64,000 nucleotides of DNA from a bacterium (lineage in GTDB: Bacteria; Bacillota; Clostridia; Lachnospirales; Lachnospiraceae), in assembly GCA_004562765.1 (NCBI GenBank), contig SFRL01000011.1, positions 1-64,000 of the forward strand. Direction: 5' to 3'. The notes under the pieces were generated by a model. The model ran no database searches. It saw nothing but the letters and a program-made list of their open reading frames with translations, and was not told the origin of the DNA. The position numbers were made by a program, and so were the translations under genes. Of the stretch, positions 25,767 to 34,845 are shown piece after piece (within the stretch, counting starts at the first letter, position 1; each line of letters starts with the position of its first letter).

Positions 25767-27968
25767 TTACATTGTTGTTTCGAGCAGGCGGTCGCGCAGT
25801 CCGCAGTAACGCTGCTGCTCCTGCACGCTTTCGATCATCTGCTCAAAGACGTGGTCGTCACCCACCAGTGTCACACATTTTCTGGCTCTGGTGACTGCCG
25901 TGTAGAGCAGATTACGGTTCATGAGCGGGCGCGGTCCGGACAACAGAGGTATCACAACCGCCGGATACTCGCTTCCCTGCGATTTATGTATCGTGATCGC
26001 ATAGGCGAGTTCCAGCTCGTCGATCGCCCCGAAAGGATACTCCACCATTCGCCCCTCCTCGAATTCCACGGTCAGGCTCTGCGCAAAGGAATCGATGATG
26101 CGGATGATGCCCATATCGCCGTTGAACACGCCCAGACCTTTCTCGATGGGGATCCCGTAGCGGCTGCGCACCTCCCACTGGAGCTGATAATTGTTCTTGG
26201 TCTGCATGACCTTGTCTCCCTCCCGGAAGATCCCGTTCGGGCGCTCCTTTTCCGCTTTGGACGCATCCGGCGGATTGAGATAATGCTGAAGCACCGTGTT
26301 CAGCCGTTCCACACCCAGCAACCCCTTTCGCATGGGCGTGAGTACCTGTATGTCCATCGGCGTCGCTTCCACAAATTTCGGCATCTTCTGAAGCACCAGC
26401 TGGAGCGTTACATTGATGATCTGGTCTGCGTCATACCGCTTCAGAAAAAAGAAATCCATGCTCTTATTGTCCAGCGTCACTTCCTCGCCGCGGTTGATGC
26501 GATGTGCGTTGACAATGATGTCGCTCTCCTTCGCCTGGCGGAAGATCTCTGTCAGTTCCACGACGGGCATCTGCCCGGAAGTGATGATATCCTTGAGCAC
26601 ACGTCCGGGGCCCACGCTGGGAAGCTGATTCACGTCACCTACCAGAATGAGCCGCGTTCCGGGGATGATCGCCTTTAACAGCGAATTCATGAGTGGCAGA
26701 TCGACCATGGACATCTCATCGATAATAATGGCATCCGCCTCCAGCGGATTGCTCTCATCCCGGCCGAAGCCTACATTCTCCTCGCCGCCCAGTTCCAGCA
26801 TGCGGTGGATCGTGCGCGCCTCATAGCCAGTGGTCTCGCTCATGCGTTTTGCCGCGCGTCCGGTGGGCGCAGCCAGCATGAAATCCAGTCCTTCCAGGTC
26901 AAAGTAATGGATAATCGAGTCGATGGTCGTGGTTTTTCCGGTTCCGGGGCCTCCGGTGATCACAAGAACGCCCTCCCGCGCCGCTGCCACCACCGCCTGT
27001 TTCTGATGCTCCGCCAATTCGATCCCCGTCACCTGTTCAATGCGCCGGATGCATTTGTACACATGTGCCTCGGAAATGTCCATGGACACATTCAATGTTT
27101 TTAACATGTGCGCGACATTGGATTCCATATTGTAAAATACCGTGGCGTACACATGCACCTGCTCATCCACACGCTTCATGACAAGCCGGTGCTCGATCGC
27201 CAGATCCATCATGTTTTTTTCGATGCTCTCCTGCGGAACACCCAACAGTTCGGATGCGCGCGCAATGAGCAGTTCCTGCGGCAGATAGGTATGTCCCTCG
27301 CCCGCCGCCTGCTGCAGACAGTAGATCAGTCCGCTGCGGATACGAAAATCCGAGTCCGTGCGAATACCCACTTTCGATGCGATCTCATCCGCGATCCGGA
27401 AGCCCACGCCGTCGATGTCGTCTGCCAGCCGATACGGATTTTTCTGCAGAATACTATAGATCTCCTCGCCGTAAGTGTTGTAGATCTTCACCGCCAGGTT
27501 GAGGCTGATGCCGTACTGCTGCAAAAAGAGCATCGCGGAGCGCAAGGATCGCTTTTCTTCCACCTGAATGCTGATCTCCTGTGCTTTCCGTTCACTGATG
27601 CCTTTGATCTCCGCCAGCCGTTCCGGCTCCTCCTCGATGATGCGGAAGGTATCCTTGCCAAATCGGCGCACGATGCGGGCTGCCAATGCTGCCCCTACAC
27701 CTTTGATGGCGCCCGAACCGAGATATCGTTCGATCGCCAGCTCGTCCTCCGGCTCTTTTTCCGTGAACCGCGCTGCCTTGAACTGTCTGCCGTAGCTGGG
27801 GTGCTCCGTATACTCGCCCTCCAGCTCCACATTCATGCCGTCTGTCAGTCCCATGAGCATGCCGACACAGGTGATCATCGTCTCACCGGACATTAATTCA
27901 AGCACCGTATATCCGTTATCGCTGTTCTGATAGATAATGTGGTCTACATAACCGCTGATGCGTTCCAT
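25767..27968 (-). CDS. recD2: RecD2-type ATP-dependent DNA helicase
   Basis: The protein has 733 residues. It is a 5'-3' SF1B helicase acting in replication and recombination repair independently of RecBC. An N-terminal OB/HhH region (about 1-330, including GVGAALAARIVRRFG and IKGISERKAQEI) precedes Walker A VITGGPGTGKTTTIDSI, Walker B AIIIDEMSMVDLPLM, GDVNQLPSVGPG and the late AYAITIHKSQGSEYPAVVIP and LLYTAVTRARK motifs. AAGGAG precedes the start. It shares an operon direction with comFC. Confidence 0.95.
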   Translation of the reverse strand: MERISGYVDHIIYQNSDNGYTVLELMSGETMITCVGMLMGLTDGMNVELEGEYTEHPSYGRQFKAARFTEKEPEDELAIERYLGSGAIKGVGAALAARIVRRFGKDTFRIIEEEPERLAEIKGISERKAQEISIQVEEKRSLRSAMLFLQQYGISLNLAVKIYNTYGEEIYSILQKNPYRLADDIDGVGFRIADEIASKVGIRTDSDFRIRSGLIYCLQQAAGEGHTYLPQELLIARASELLGVPQESIEKNMMDLAIEHRLVMKRVDEQVHVYATVFYNMESNVAHMLKTLNVSMDISEAHVYKCIRRIEQVTGIELAEHQKQAVVAAAREGVLVITGGPGTGKTTTIDSIIHYFDLEGLDFMLAAPTGRAAKRMSETTGYEARTIHRMLELGGEENVGFGRDESNPLEADAIIIDEMSMVDLPLMNSLLKAIIPGTRLILVGDVNQLPSVGPGRVLKDIITSGQMPVVELTEIFRQAKESDIIVNAHRINRGEEVTLDNKSMDFFFLKRYDADQIINVTLQLVLQKMPKFVEATPMDIQVLTPMRKGLLGVERLNTVLQHYLNPPDASKAEKERPNGIFREGDKVMQTKNNYQLQWEVRSRYGIPIEKGLGVFNGDMGIIRIIDSFAQSLTVEFEEGRMVEYPFGAIDELELAYAITIHKSQGSEYPAVVIPLLSGPRPLMNRNLLYTAVTRARKCVTLVGDDHVFEQMIESVQEQQRYCGLRDRLLETTM

Positions 27969-27983
27969 CTTACTCCTTTGTCA

Positions 27984-28014
27984 AAAATCGGGTGGGCTCC
28001 GCCCACCCGATTTT
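27984..28014 (-). terminator. Terminator of the flagellar rod gene block
   Basis: A 14-bp perfect stem (AAAATCGGGTGGGC arm) with a 3-base loop begins at the stop codon of the rod-binding gene and is followed on the minus strand by TTTTTG. It ends the mbl-flhO-flhP-rod block before recD2. Confidence 0.9.
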
Positions 28015-28375
28015 ACTCATTTTTTATATTATAATTTCTGCACATCTGCTCGTACAGTGTCTGTGTCAGCCGCTCTCCGGTCTGATCTACCATCTGATCC
28101 GCGATCTTCTGGCCTACCTGTTCCATGAAAAAATCCGTGAGCTGTGCGTTGGAGGAATCGTCGTCGTCTTTTAATGATTCCCGCACATTTTTCAGGATCT
28201 GCTCCACGAAGTAGGACTCAAAGTCCTTGATCGCCTGCTTCATCTCCTCCTCGGAAGAGTTCTCATTGATATTGCCGATCTTATTATTCACCGCGCCTGC
28301 CGATGCGGAATTGTTCGCATTCCGAGCAGTCTGCGTCAGGTAATTGTACATACTGTCATTGATTGAAATGCTCAT
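28013..28375 (-). CDS. Rod-binding protein (FlgJ N-terminal domain type)
   Basis: The protein has 120 residues. After a disordered Asn/Ser-rich start, the segment from about 40 to 112 (AIKDFESYFVEQILKNVRES, FFMEQVGQKIADQM, LTQTLYEQMCRNY) matches the rod-binding domain of FlgJ without its muramidase part. It would help assemble the flagellar rod through the wall. GTAGGAG precedes the start. It directly follows the flgG/flhP gene. Confidence 0.85.
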   Translation of the reverse strand: MSISINDSMYNYLTQTARNANNSASAGAVNNKIGNINENSSEEEMKQAIKDFESYFVEQILKNVRESLKDDDDSSNAQLTDFFMEQVGQKIADQMVDQTGERLTQTLYEQMCRNYNIKNE

Positions 28376-28425
28376 GTCTGTGATCTCCTACTGCGTGATC
28401 CGGTCACCCGTTACCGTTTTCCATG

Positions 28426-29244
28426 TTAACGTTTCAGCTGATTTGCCTGACCAAGCATATCGTCCGCCGCCTGGATCGCCTTGGAGTTCAGCTCATAGGC
28501 ACGCTGTGCAACGATCAGATTGACCATCTCGTCTGCAACCTGTACATTGGATGACTCCAGATAATTCTGGCGCAGTTTACTCTTGATCAGGTTGATCCCG
28601 TTATCATTCTCGTTGATGGCGTTGCCTGAAGCAGCCGTCTCTCTGAAATATGTACCGGCGACCTTTTCCAGTCCGGCAGGATTGTTAAACTGCCACAGAC
28701 CGATCGTCTGATTCAGGCTGACAAAATTACCGTCCGGTGTCTTGTAACCGACTTCGCCGGTCGAACTCATATTAACTGTATTTGTGTCGATACCTTCAGG
28801 TATGACGATCGGATTACCCTCCTGATCCAGCACATAATAGCCCTCTGCTGTTGCCAGCGTCAGTCCGTCTGTTCCGTTTGTCCAGAAGAAATCGCCGTTT
28901 CTTGTATAACTGATCTCGCCGTCAACGCCCTGAATACCGAAAAATCCGTCTCCCTCGATCGCAAAGGCGGTGTTGCTCTCGGATGCGATCAGTTCGCCCT
29001 CCTTGAAGCTGGAGGTCATGGATGATACTCTCGTTCCGAGTCCTACCTGTGCGGAGATGGGTTTTTGTTCTCCGTTTGCTGTCGTCGTCCTCGTCTGCAG
29101 TGTCTGATACAGCAGGCTCTTAAATTCTGTTTTCTCGCTACGGTATCCTGTCGTATTTACGTTTGCCAGATTGTTGGCGATCGTGTCTACGTTGGTCTGC
29201 TGTGCCAGCATACCGGATGCCGCGCTCCACAATGCTCTCATCAT
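28426..29244 (-). CDS. flgG: Flagellar basal-body rod protein (FlgG/FlhP type)
   Basis: The protein has 272 residues. It opens with MRALWSAASGMLAQQTNVDT and NNLANVNTTGYRSEKTEF, the rod signature. The middle has FAIEGDGFFGIQ. It ends with YLESSNVQVADEMVNLIVAQ and RAYELNSKAIQAADDMLGQ, the FlgG C-terminal helix. It forms the distal rod. The second Met is an alternative start. In Bacillus the paralogous pair after mbl is flhO-flhP, so this is the FlhP position. Confidence 0.92.
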   Translation of the reverse strand: MMRALWSAASGMLAQQTNVDTIANNLANVNTTGYRSEKTEFKSLLYQTLQTRTTTANGEQKPISAQVGLGTRVSSMTSSFKEGELIASESNTAFAIEGDGFFGIQGVDGEISYTRNGDFFWTNGTDGLTLATAEGYYVLDQEGNPIVIPEGIDTNTVNMSSTGEVGYKTPDGNFVSLNQTIGLWQFNNPAGLEKVAGTYFRETAASGNAINENDNGINLIKSKLRQNYLESSNVQVADEMVNLIVAQRAYELNSKAIQAADDMLGQANQLKR

Positions 29245-29367
29245 ATGGGTGTACGCTCCTTCGGGCGTCCTTCCGTGGACTGATAGTTTTATCCTTATTT
29301 GTTTCTTATCGGCATAAATGAGGTAAATCTTTATAGAAAGTGCCGTTTTCTCACAGCCACAGATTCA

Positions 29368-30171
29368 TTATACCCGACCTACGTTATTGACTGCCTTGTC
29401 CAACATGCCGTCGATGGTCTGGATGACCTTCTGGTTGGACTCGTAGGCTCTGGTGATCGTGATCATGTTGACCATCTCCGTCACCACGTTGACATTGGAT
29501 GCCTCGATGTATCCCTGTCTCACGCGTGCGTTTGAAGCGGCAAGTGTCGCTCCGTCCACCGCTTCATACAGGTTCTCCCCGTATTTTGCCAGGTAGTTGT
29601 AATCTTCAAAGTCGATGACGCCGATCTGTCCCACTACCTGCTCATTCTGATGGATATATCCCTGCTCATCGATCATGAAAGGCAGATTGGGATCGATCTG
29701 TATATAATTGTTTGCAGCGGGATCTGTATTTTCCGCGCCCGCCTGATTCAGCACATAGTCGCCGTCCTTGGTCACCAGATAGCCCTGTGTATTCACCGTG
29801 AACGCACCGTCTCTGGTATATTTGACCGAAGTCTCACCGTTTTTGTTGGTGAAAGATATCGCAAAAAATCCGTCTCCGTCCAGCGCCACATCATACTGGC
29901 TGTCTGTCACCTGAAAGCTGCCCTGACTGTAATCTGTATAGGTCTCTCCTATCTTGACACCGGGGTACATGCCTCCCAGTCTGCGAGGCATTCCCATGGG
30001 TTCTGACTGGTCTTTGATCTTTACGGCAAGCTGCTCGTCAAAAGTCTGGGAGGTCGCGCCCTCCTTTTTGTAGCCGTTTGTGTCTGCATTTGCCAGATTG
30101 TTTGTCATGACATCCATCCGGTTCATTTCATTGATCATACCGGACCATGCGGTGTAGAGTCCTTTTACCAT
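29368..30171 (-). CDS. flhO: Flagellar basal-body rod protein (FlgF/FlhO type)
   Basis: The protein has 267 residues. It opens with MVKGLYTAWSGMINEMNRMD and NNLANADTNGYKKEG, has VALDGDGFFAISF in the middle and closes with YIEASNVNVVTEMVNMITIT, all rod-family marks. It is a rod component like FlgF/FlgG. It lies between the mbl and FlgG-type genes, matching the Bacillus mbl-flhO-flhP order. GGAGG precedes the start. Confidence 0.9.
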   Translation of the reverse strand: MVKGLYTAWSGMINEMNRMDVMTNNLANADTNGYKKEGATSQTFDEQLAVKIKDQSEPMGMPRRLGGMYPGVKIGETYTDYSQGSFQVTDSQYDVALDGDGFFAISFTNKNGETSVKYTRDGAFTVNTQGYLVTKDGDYVLNQAGAENTDPAANNYIQIDPNLPFMIDEQGYIHQNEQVVGQIGVIDFEDYNYLAKYGENLYEAVDGATLAASNARVRQGYIEASNVNVVTEMVNMITITRAYESNQKVIQTIDGMLDKAVNNVGRV

Positions 30172-30206
30172 ATACCGTGCCTCCGCCTATCTGATGTATC
30201 TGTGAT

Positions 30207-30229
30207 GGACTGCATTGCTGAGGCAGTCC
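30207..30229 (-). terminator. Hairpin between mbl and flhO
   Basis: GGACTGC (30207-30213) and GCAGTCC (30223-30229) form a 7-bp perfect stem without a clear T-run. It may be a weak terminator or processing site. Confidence 0.35.
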
Positions 30230-30274
30230 GGGAATTTCTTTCTGTATTTTTCATCGGCGCTTTTCCGGATAAAT

Positions 30275-31270
30275 TTAGTCGTCGTCGCGTTTTCCTGCTA
30301 AGAATTCTACATATTTTCCGGTTCCGATCGCCACACAGGTCATCGGCTCGTCGGCGGTCATGGTGTTGATGCCGGTCTTGTCCTCGATCAGTTCCTCGAG
30401 GCCGCGCAGCAGTGCACCGCCTCCGGTGAGCACGATTCCGCGCTCTGCCACGTCTGCCACCAGTTCCGGGGGTGTCTTTTCCAGCACGCTGTGAATTGCT
30501 TCCACGATACGGTTTGTCGCCTCGCGCAGCGCCTCCTCTGTCTCCTCTGCGGATACGGTGACAGTCTTGGGAAGTCCGGTCACCAGATTACGTCCGCGCA
30601 CATCCATGGTACCGCCGTCGGGGAGCGGATAGCATCTTCCGATGCGGATCTTGATATCCTCTGCGGTGCGCTCACCGATCAGAAGATTGTGTTTTTTACG
30701 CATATAACGCACAAGTGCTTCGTCGAAATCGTCTCCGGCGATCTTGATGGAAGTGGATACGACAGATCCGCCAAGGGAGATCACCGCGATATCAGCCGTA
30801 CCGCCGCCGATATCCACGATCATGTTTCCGCAGGGTCTGGAAATATCAATGCCTGCTCCGATGGCTGCTGCGATCGGCTCCTCGATGATCTCTACCTCTC
30901 TGGCTCCTGCCTGGAAGGTAGCGTCCTCTACCGCTTTTTTCTCAACCTCTGTAACGCCGCTGGGCACACAGACGCTGACGCGGGGCTTGCGGAAGGTCTT
31001 CTTTCCGATCGCTTTCTGAATGAAGTACTGGATCATTTTTTCCGTCACGGTATAGTCAGAGATAACACCCTGACGCAGCGGGCGCACCGCCACGATATTT
31101 CCGGGCGTACGTCCCAGCATCAGACGCGCTTCCTCTCCGATTGCCTTGATCTTATTGGTGTCGCGGTCAAATGCCACTACAGAGGGCTCCTTTAAAACGA
31201 CACCTTTTCCTTTAATATATACGAGTATACTCGCGGTTCCTAAATCAATTCCAATATCTGTTCCAACCAT
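30275..31270 (-). CDS. mbl: MreB/Mbl-type actin-like shape protein
   Basis: The protein has 331 residues. It polymerises with ATP beneath the membrane and guides elongasome wall synthesis. The actin-fold motifs are DIGIDLGTASILVYIKGKG (phosphate 1), EEPIAAAIGAG, MIVDIGGGTADIAVISLGG (phosphate 2) and GIVLTGGGALLRGLEELI (adenosine). It is encoded apart from mreC/mreD and ahead of two flagellar rod genes, as Bacillus mbl is, so Mbl is favoured over MreB. Confidence 0.93.
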   Translation of the reverse strand: MVGTDIGIDLGTASILVYIKGKGVVLKEPSVVAFDRDTNKIKAIGEEARLMLGRTPGNIVAVRPLRQGVISDYTVTEKMIQYFIQKAIGKKTFRKPRVSVCVPSGVTEVEKKAVEDATFQAGAREVEIIEEPIAAAIGAGIDISRPCGNMIVDIGGGTADIAVISLGGSVVSTSIKIAGDDFDEALVRYMRKKHNLLIGERTAEDIKIRIGRCYPLPDGGTMDVRGRNLVTGLPKTVTVSAEETEEALREATNRIVEAIHSVLEKTPPELVADVAERGIVLTGGGALLRGLEELIEDKTGINTMTADEPMTCVAIGTGKYVEFLAGKRDDD

Positions 31271-31350
31271 AAATATCCCTTTCTGTGACAGTTCGTTTCC
31301 ACGGAGTCACATAGCTTTCCCTTATGTTCTATTTTTTCTCATATAGAATC

Positions 31351-31378
31351 ATTATATACAATAAATCCCAATTTTCAA
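31351..31378 (-). promoter_or_regulatory. Promoter of mbl
   Basis: On the minus strand, TTGAAA (31373-31378) and TATAAT (31351-31356) are 16 bases apart, with an ~80-base leader to the mbl start. Confidence 0.6.
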
Positions 31379-31384
31379 ATACTT

Positions 31385-34207
31385 TTAGAGATATTTTTTG
31401 AGGTACTTTCCTGTGTAGGAGGCTTTTACCTTGCAGATCTCCTCCGGTGTACCGGTCGCGATCACTGTTCCGCCACCGTCACCGCCCTCAGGACCCATAT
31501 CAATGATATAGTCTGCGGTCTTGATCACGTCCAGATTGTGCTCGATGACTATGACCGTGTTGCCTCCGTCAGACAGTCTGCGCAGGATCTCCACCAGCTT
31601 GTTTACATCCTCAAAATGCAGTCCGGTGGTCGGCTCATCCAGAATATAGATCGTCTTTCCGGTGCTCCTGCGGCTCAGTTCCGTCGCCAGCTTGATGCGT
31701 TGTGCTTCTCCGCCTGAGAGCTCTGTGGACGGCTGTCCGAGCCGGATATAGGAGAGTCCCACATCATAAAGTGTACGGATCTTGTTGTAAATGCTGGGCA
31801 CATGCTTGAAGAACTCCATTGCCTCCTCAACGGTCATGTTCAGCACATCATAGATGCTTTTTCCCTTGTAGTGCACCTCCAGCGTCTCACGGTTGTACCG
31901 TTTTCCCCCACACACTTCACAGGGTACATATACGTCCGGAAGAAAATGCATCTCGATCTTGATAATTCCGTCTCCGGAGCAGGCCTCACAGCGGCCGCCC
32001 TTCACGTTGAAGCTGAAGCGCCCTTTTTTGTAGCCTTTTGCCTTTGCGTCCGGTGTGGCCGCAAACAGGTCACGGATCATGTCAAACACACCGGTGTAAG
32101 TCGCCGGGTTTGAACGGGGCGTGCGCCCGATCGGTGACTGGTCGATATCGATGACCTTGTCCAGCTGCTCCAAGCCTAATATCTCGTCGTGGTCGCCCGC
32201 TACTGTGCGCGCACGGTTCAGTTCTTTTGCCAGTGTCTTGTACAGGATCTCATTGGTGAGCGAGCTCTTTCCCGATCCCGAAACACCGGTGACGCAGGTC
32301 ATGACGCCCAGCGGGAATCTGACATCTATGTTTTTCAGATTGTTTTCTCTGGCACCTTTTACCGTCAGCCATCCTGTCGGCGTTCTGCGCTCTGTCGGCA
32401 CCGGGATCTTCCTTTTTCCGCTCAGATAGGCACCCGTGATGGAATCCGGATTTTTCATGATCTCCTCCGCCGTTCCGCAGGCGATCACCTCTCCGCCGTG
32501 TTCTCCGGCACCCGGTCCGATATCGACAATATAATCTGCCGCCCGCATCGTGTCCTCGTCATGCTCTACGACGATGAGCGTGTTTCCCAGATCCCGCAGG
32601 TGTTTTAACGTATCGAGCAGTTTGTCGTTGTCTCTCTGGTGCAGTCCGATACTCGGCTCGTCCAGAATGTAAGCCACTCCCACCAGTCCGGAACCGATCT
32701 GCGTCGCCAGACGGATACGCTGTGCCTCTCCGCCGGAGAGGGTTCCCGTGCCTCGGGAGAGTGACAGGTAGTCTAGTCCCACATCTACCAAAAACTGCAC
32801 ACGGGCGCGGATCTCCTTTAAGATCTGATCTCCGATCATGTGTTGCTGAGTCGTCAGCTCCATGCTGCCCAGATAGCCGTGCAGGTTTTTGATGGACAGA
32901 TTGGTGACCTCATAGATGTTTTTATCTGCAACAGTCACTGCCAGCGACTCTTTTTTCAGACGCTGTCCCTCACAGAGCGGACAGGGTGTGATACGCATGA
33001 ATTCCTCATATTCCTGTTTCATCGTATCGGAATGCGTCTCCCGGTAACGACGGTTGGAGTTTTTGATGAGACCTTCAAACAGTACATCGTAGACTCCCTC
33101 GCCCCGCTGTCCCTTGTAGTACACCTTGACCTCGCGGTCCGCACCGTAAATGAGCATGTGACGCACTTCCTTCGACAGTTCTTTATAAGGTGTGTCCAGG
33201 CTGAAGCCATATGCCTCCGATAATGCCTTTAATATTGCATAGGTATAGCTTTTCGGGTCTGTCGAGGACTGCCATCCCATGACCTGGATCGCTCCCTCGC
33301 TGAGGGAAAGCTTTTTGTTCGGGATCATCAGATCCTCGTGAAATTCCATCTTGTAACCGAGTCCGAAGCACTCTGGACATGCGCCAAAGGGATTGTTGAA
33401 GGAAAAACTGCGGGGTTCGATCTCGTCAATGCTGATCCCACAGTCCGGACATGCGAAGCTCATGGAAAAATTCAGCGGTTCTCCATCCGCCACATCGACG
33501 ATGAGCAATCCGTCTGCCAGCTCCAGCACGTTTTCAATGGAATCCGTCAATCGTTTCTGAATGCCTTCTTTCACCACCAGTCGATCCACAACGATCTCGA
33601 TGTTATGCTTGATGTTTTTGTCCAGCGTGATCTCCTCGGTCAGCTCATACATGCTGCCGTCCACCTGGGCACGGACATAGCCACTGCGCTTTGCCTGTTC
33701 AAACAGCTTCGCATGTGTTCCCTTTCGTCCGCGCACGACCGGCGCTAAAAGCTGGATCTTTGTGCGCTCCGGCAGTTCCATGATCTGATCGACCATCTGA
33801 TCAACGCTCTGGCGTTTGATCTCACGTCCGCATTTCGGGCAATGCGGGATTCCGATGCGCGCATAGAGCAGTCGGAAATAGTCGTAGATCTCCGTGACTG
33901 TTCCGACTGTTGATCTGGGGTTACGGTTGGTGGATTTCTGGTCGATGGAGATCGCCGGGGAAAGTCCCTCGATCTTTTCTACATTCGGCTTTTCCATCTG
34001 CCCGAGGAACTGACGGGCGTAGGAGGATAGTGATTCCATATAACGGCGCTGGCCTTCTGCATAGATCGTGTCGAAGGCAAGCGAGGATTTGCCGGAACCG
34101 CTCAGACCGGTGAGCACTACAAATTCATCGCGTGGGATGTCCAGGTCGATGTTTTTGAGGTTGTGCTCGCAGGCGCCTCGGATTTTTATATACTTTCGTT
34201 CTTTCAT
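31385..34207 (-). CDS. uvrA: Excinuclease ABC subunit A
   Basis: The start is set at MKERKYIKIRGA (AAAGG upstream), giving 940 residues, the family's length. UvrA scans DNA for bulky lesions and loads UvrB. Two ABC ATPase modules are present: Walker A TGLSGSGKSSLAFDTIY and TGVSGSGKSSLTNEILY, with signatures LSGGEAQRIRLATQIG and LSGGEAQRIKLATELS. Zinc modules include CPKCGREI, CPDCGISI...CPECFG and CEACSGDGIIKIEMHF with CEVCGGKRY. uvrB lies upstream on the same strand but 638 bases away, with the paired hairpin elements between. Confidence 0.97.
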   Translation of the reverse strand: MKERKYIKIRGACEHNLKNIDLDIPRDEFVVLTGLSGSGKSSLAFDTIYAEGQRRYMESLSSYARQFLGQMEKPNVEKIEGLSPAISIDQKSTNRNPRSTVGTVTEIYDYFRLLYARIGIPHCPKCGREIKRQSVDQMVDQIMELPERTKIQLLAPVVRGRKGTHAKLFEQAKRSGYVRAQVDGSMYELTEEITLDKNIKHNIEIVVDRLVVKEGIQKRLTDSIENVLELADGLLIVDVADGEPLNFSMSFACPDCGISIDEIEPRSFSFNNPFGACPECFGLGYKMEFHEDLMIPNKKLSLSEGAIQVMGWQSSTDPKSYTYAILKALSEAYGFSLDTPYKELSKEVRHMLIYGADREVKVYYKGQRGEGVYDVLFEGLIKNSNRRYRETHSDTMKQEYEEFMRITPCPLCEGQRLKKESLAVTVADKNIYEVTNLSIKNLHGYLGSMELTTQQHMIGDQILKEIRARVQFLVDVGLDYLSLSRGTGTLSGGEAQRIRLATQIGSGLVGVAYILDEPSIGLHQRDNDKLLDTLKHLRDLGNTLIVVEHDEDTMRAADYIVDIGPGAGEHGGEVIACGTAEEIMKNPDSITGAYLSGKRKIPVPTERRTPTGWLTVKGARENNLKNIDVRFPLGVMTCVTGVSGSGKSSLTNEILYKTLAKELNRARTVAGDHDEILGLEQLDKVIDIDQSPIGRTPRSNPATYTGVFDMIRDLFAATPDAKAKGYKKGRFSFNVKGGRCEACSGDGIIKIEMHFLPDVYVPCEVCGGKRYNRETLEVHYKGKSIYDVLNMTVEEAMEFFKHVPSIYNKIRTLYDVGLSYIRLGQPSTELSGGEAQRIKLATELSRRSTGKTIYILDEPTTGLHFEDVNKLVEILRRLSDGGNTVIVIEHNLDVIKTADYIIDMGPEGGDGGGTVIATGTPEEICKVKASYTGKYLKKYL

Positions 34208-34307
34208 GGTTTGTGCCTTTCTATTTTTTGTGTTTTCGTAAGCTGTATTTATTGGATTCCCGGACATTTTCTTTCATCCGTAGCATTCTGTGTATGTTTT
34301 CCCGGAC

Positions 34308-34491
34308 GCGCGGACTTGAACCGCTGAGTTTCGCCATGCCTTATGCTTCCCGGGAAACTGCGCGAGGCGGCACAAAGGAAAAGCAATACAGCTTTTCTTT
34401 GCTGCCGTGGTATTCTCTTCCTCTATATTTTCTCCGCGCACCCCGGTCGCATAAAGGCCCTGTCGAAATCTCATGCAGTCCAAGCCCACGC
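34308..34491 (-). repeat. Giant hairpin element A (inverted relative to B)
   Basis: About 184 bases fold into one long imperfect hairpin. From the outside in: 34308-34325 with 34475-34491 (about 17 bp), 34326-34333 with 34464-34472 (GAGTTTCG/CGAAATCTC), 34338-34346 with 34449-34458 (TTATGC/GCATAA core), 34350-34354 with 34442-34446 (CCGGG/CCCGG), 34359-34364 with 34435-34440 (TGCGCG/CGCGCA) and the tip 34368-34384 with 34391-34407. On the minus strand a 27-base 5' bulge faces a 3-base 3' side just below the tip. The inner half is shared with element B. Confidence 0.8.
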
Positions 34492-34603
34492 TGTATACGA
34501 GAGAATATAATTATATAAATGTGCTACCGCGCGACCTTCTGGGAGTGAGAAGCATATAGATGGCAGGGAATATTCCCGCAAATTGAGGTATGTGGCATTG
34601 CCA

Positions 34604-34801
34604 CTCGACAGTGCACTGCTGACGGCAGAAGTATTTGCCATGACCTTTATGCGTCCGGGTCGCGCTGAGATAACGTCCAAACCGCCATGAATCGGGCATC
34701 AAAGAAAATCTGTTTTTGATTTTCTTTGTGCCAATCGCGTGATTTCCCGGATAAGCATAAGAGTCTGGCAAATATTACGCCGTCTACAGTGCACGTCCGA
34801 G
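34604..34801 (+). repeat. Giant hairpin element B (inverted relative to A)
   Basis: About 198 bases fold into one long hairpin. From outside in: 34604-34607 with 34798-34801, 34611-34618 with 34787-34794 (GTGCACTG arm), 34621-34626 with 34779-34784 (GACGGC/GCCGTC), 34632-34640 with 34766-34774 (TATTTGCCA arm), 34646-34652 with 34755-34761 (TTTATGC/GCATAAG), CCGGG/CCCGG (34655-34659, 34746-34750), 34660-34665 with 34737-34742, and the tip 34695-34710 with 34718-34732. The 29-base bulge (34666-34694) opposite 4 bases matches element A in place and size. Confidence 0.8.
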
Positions 34802-34845
34802 AAAGCACAACCACCTTGCAGAAGTCTCCCTGTGCCCCTCACTTC

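Larger units (their letters stand above)
34208..34845. other. 638-base uvrB-uvrA spacer carrying two giant hairpins
   Basis: No coding region is supported here. The spacer holds hairpin elements A (34308-34491) and B (34604-34801), about 100 bases of A/T-rich sequence next to uvrA, and about 110 bases between the two elements. uvrB and uvrA are adjacent or nearly so in many Firmicutes, so the spacer looks like an insertion. Confidence 0.7.

Noticed and set aside
34297..34350. tRNA-like segment: GGTTCAAGTCC on the minus strand looks like a T arm
   Set aside because: No acceptor, D or anticodon arm fits in tRNA spacing. The segment is instead one arm of the giant hairpin A.
34308..34491. Possible tmRNA (TTTCGACAGGG-like segment followed by a T-arm-like end)
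   Set aside because: No tag reading frame ending in ALAA plus stop, no ring of pseudoknots and too short. Long continuous pairing explains the sequence better.
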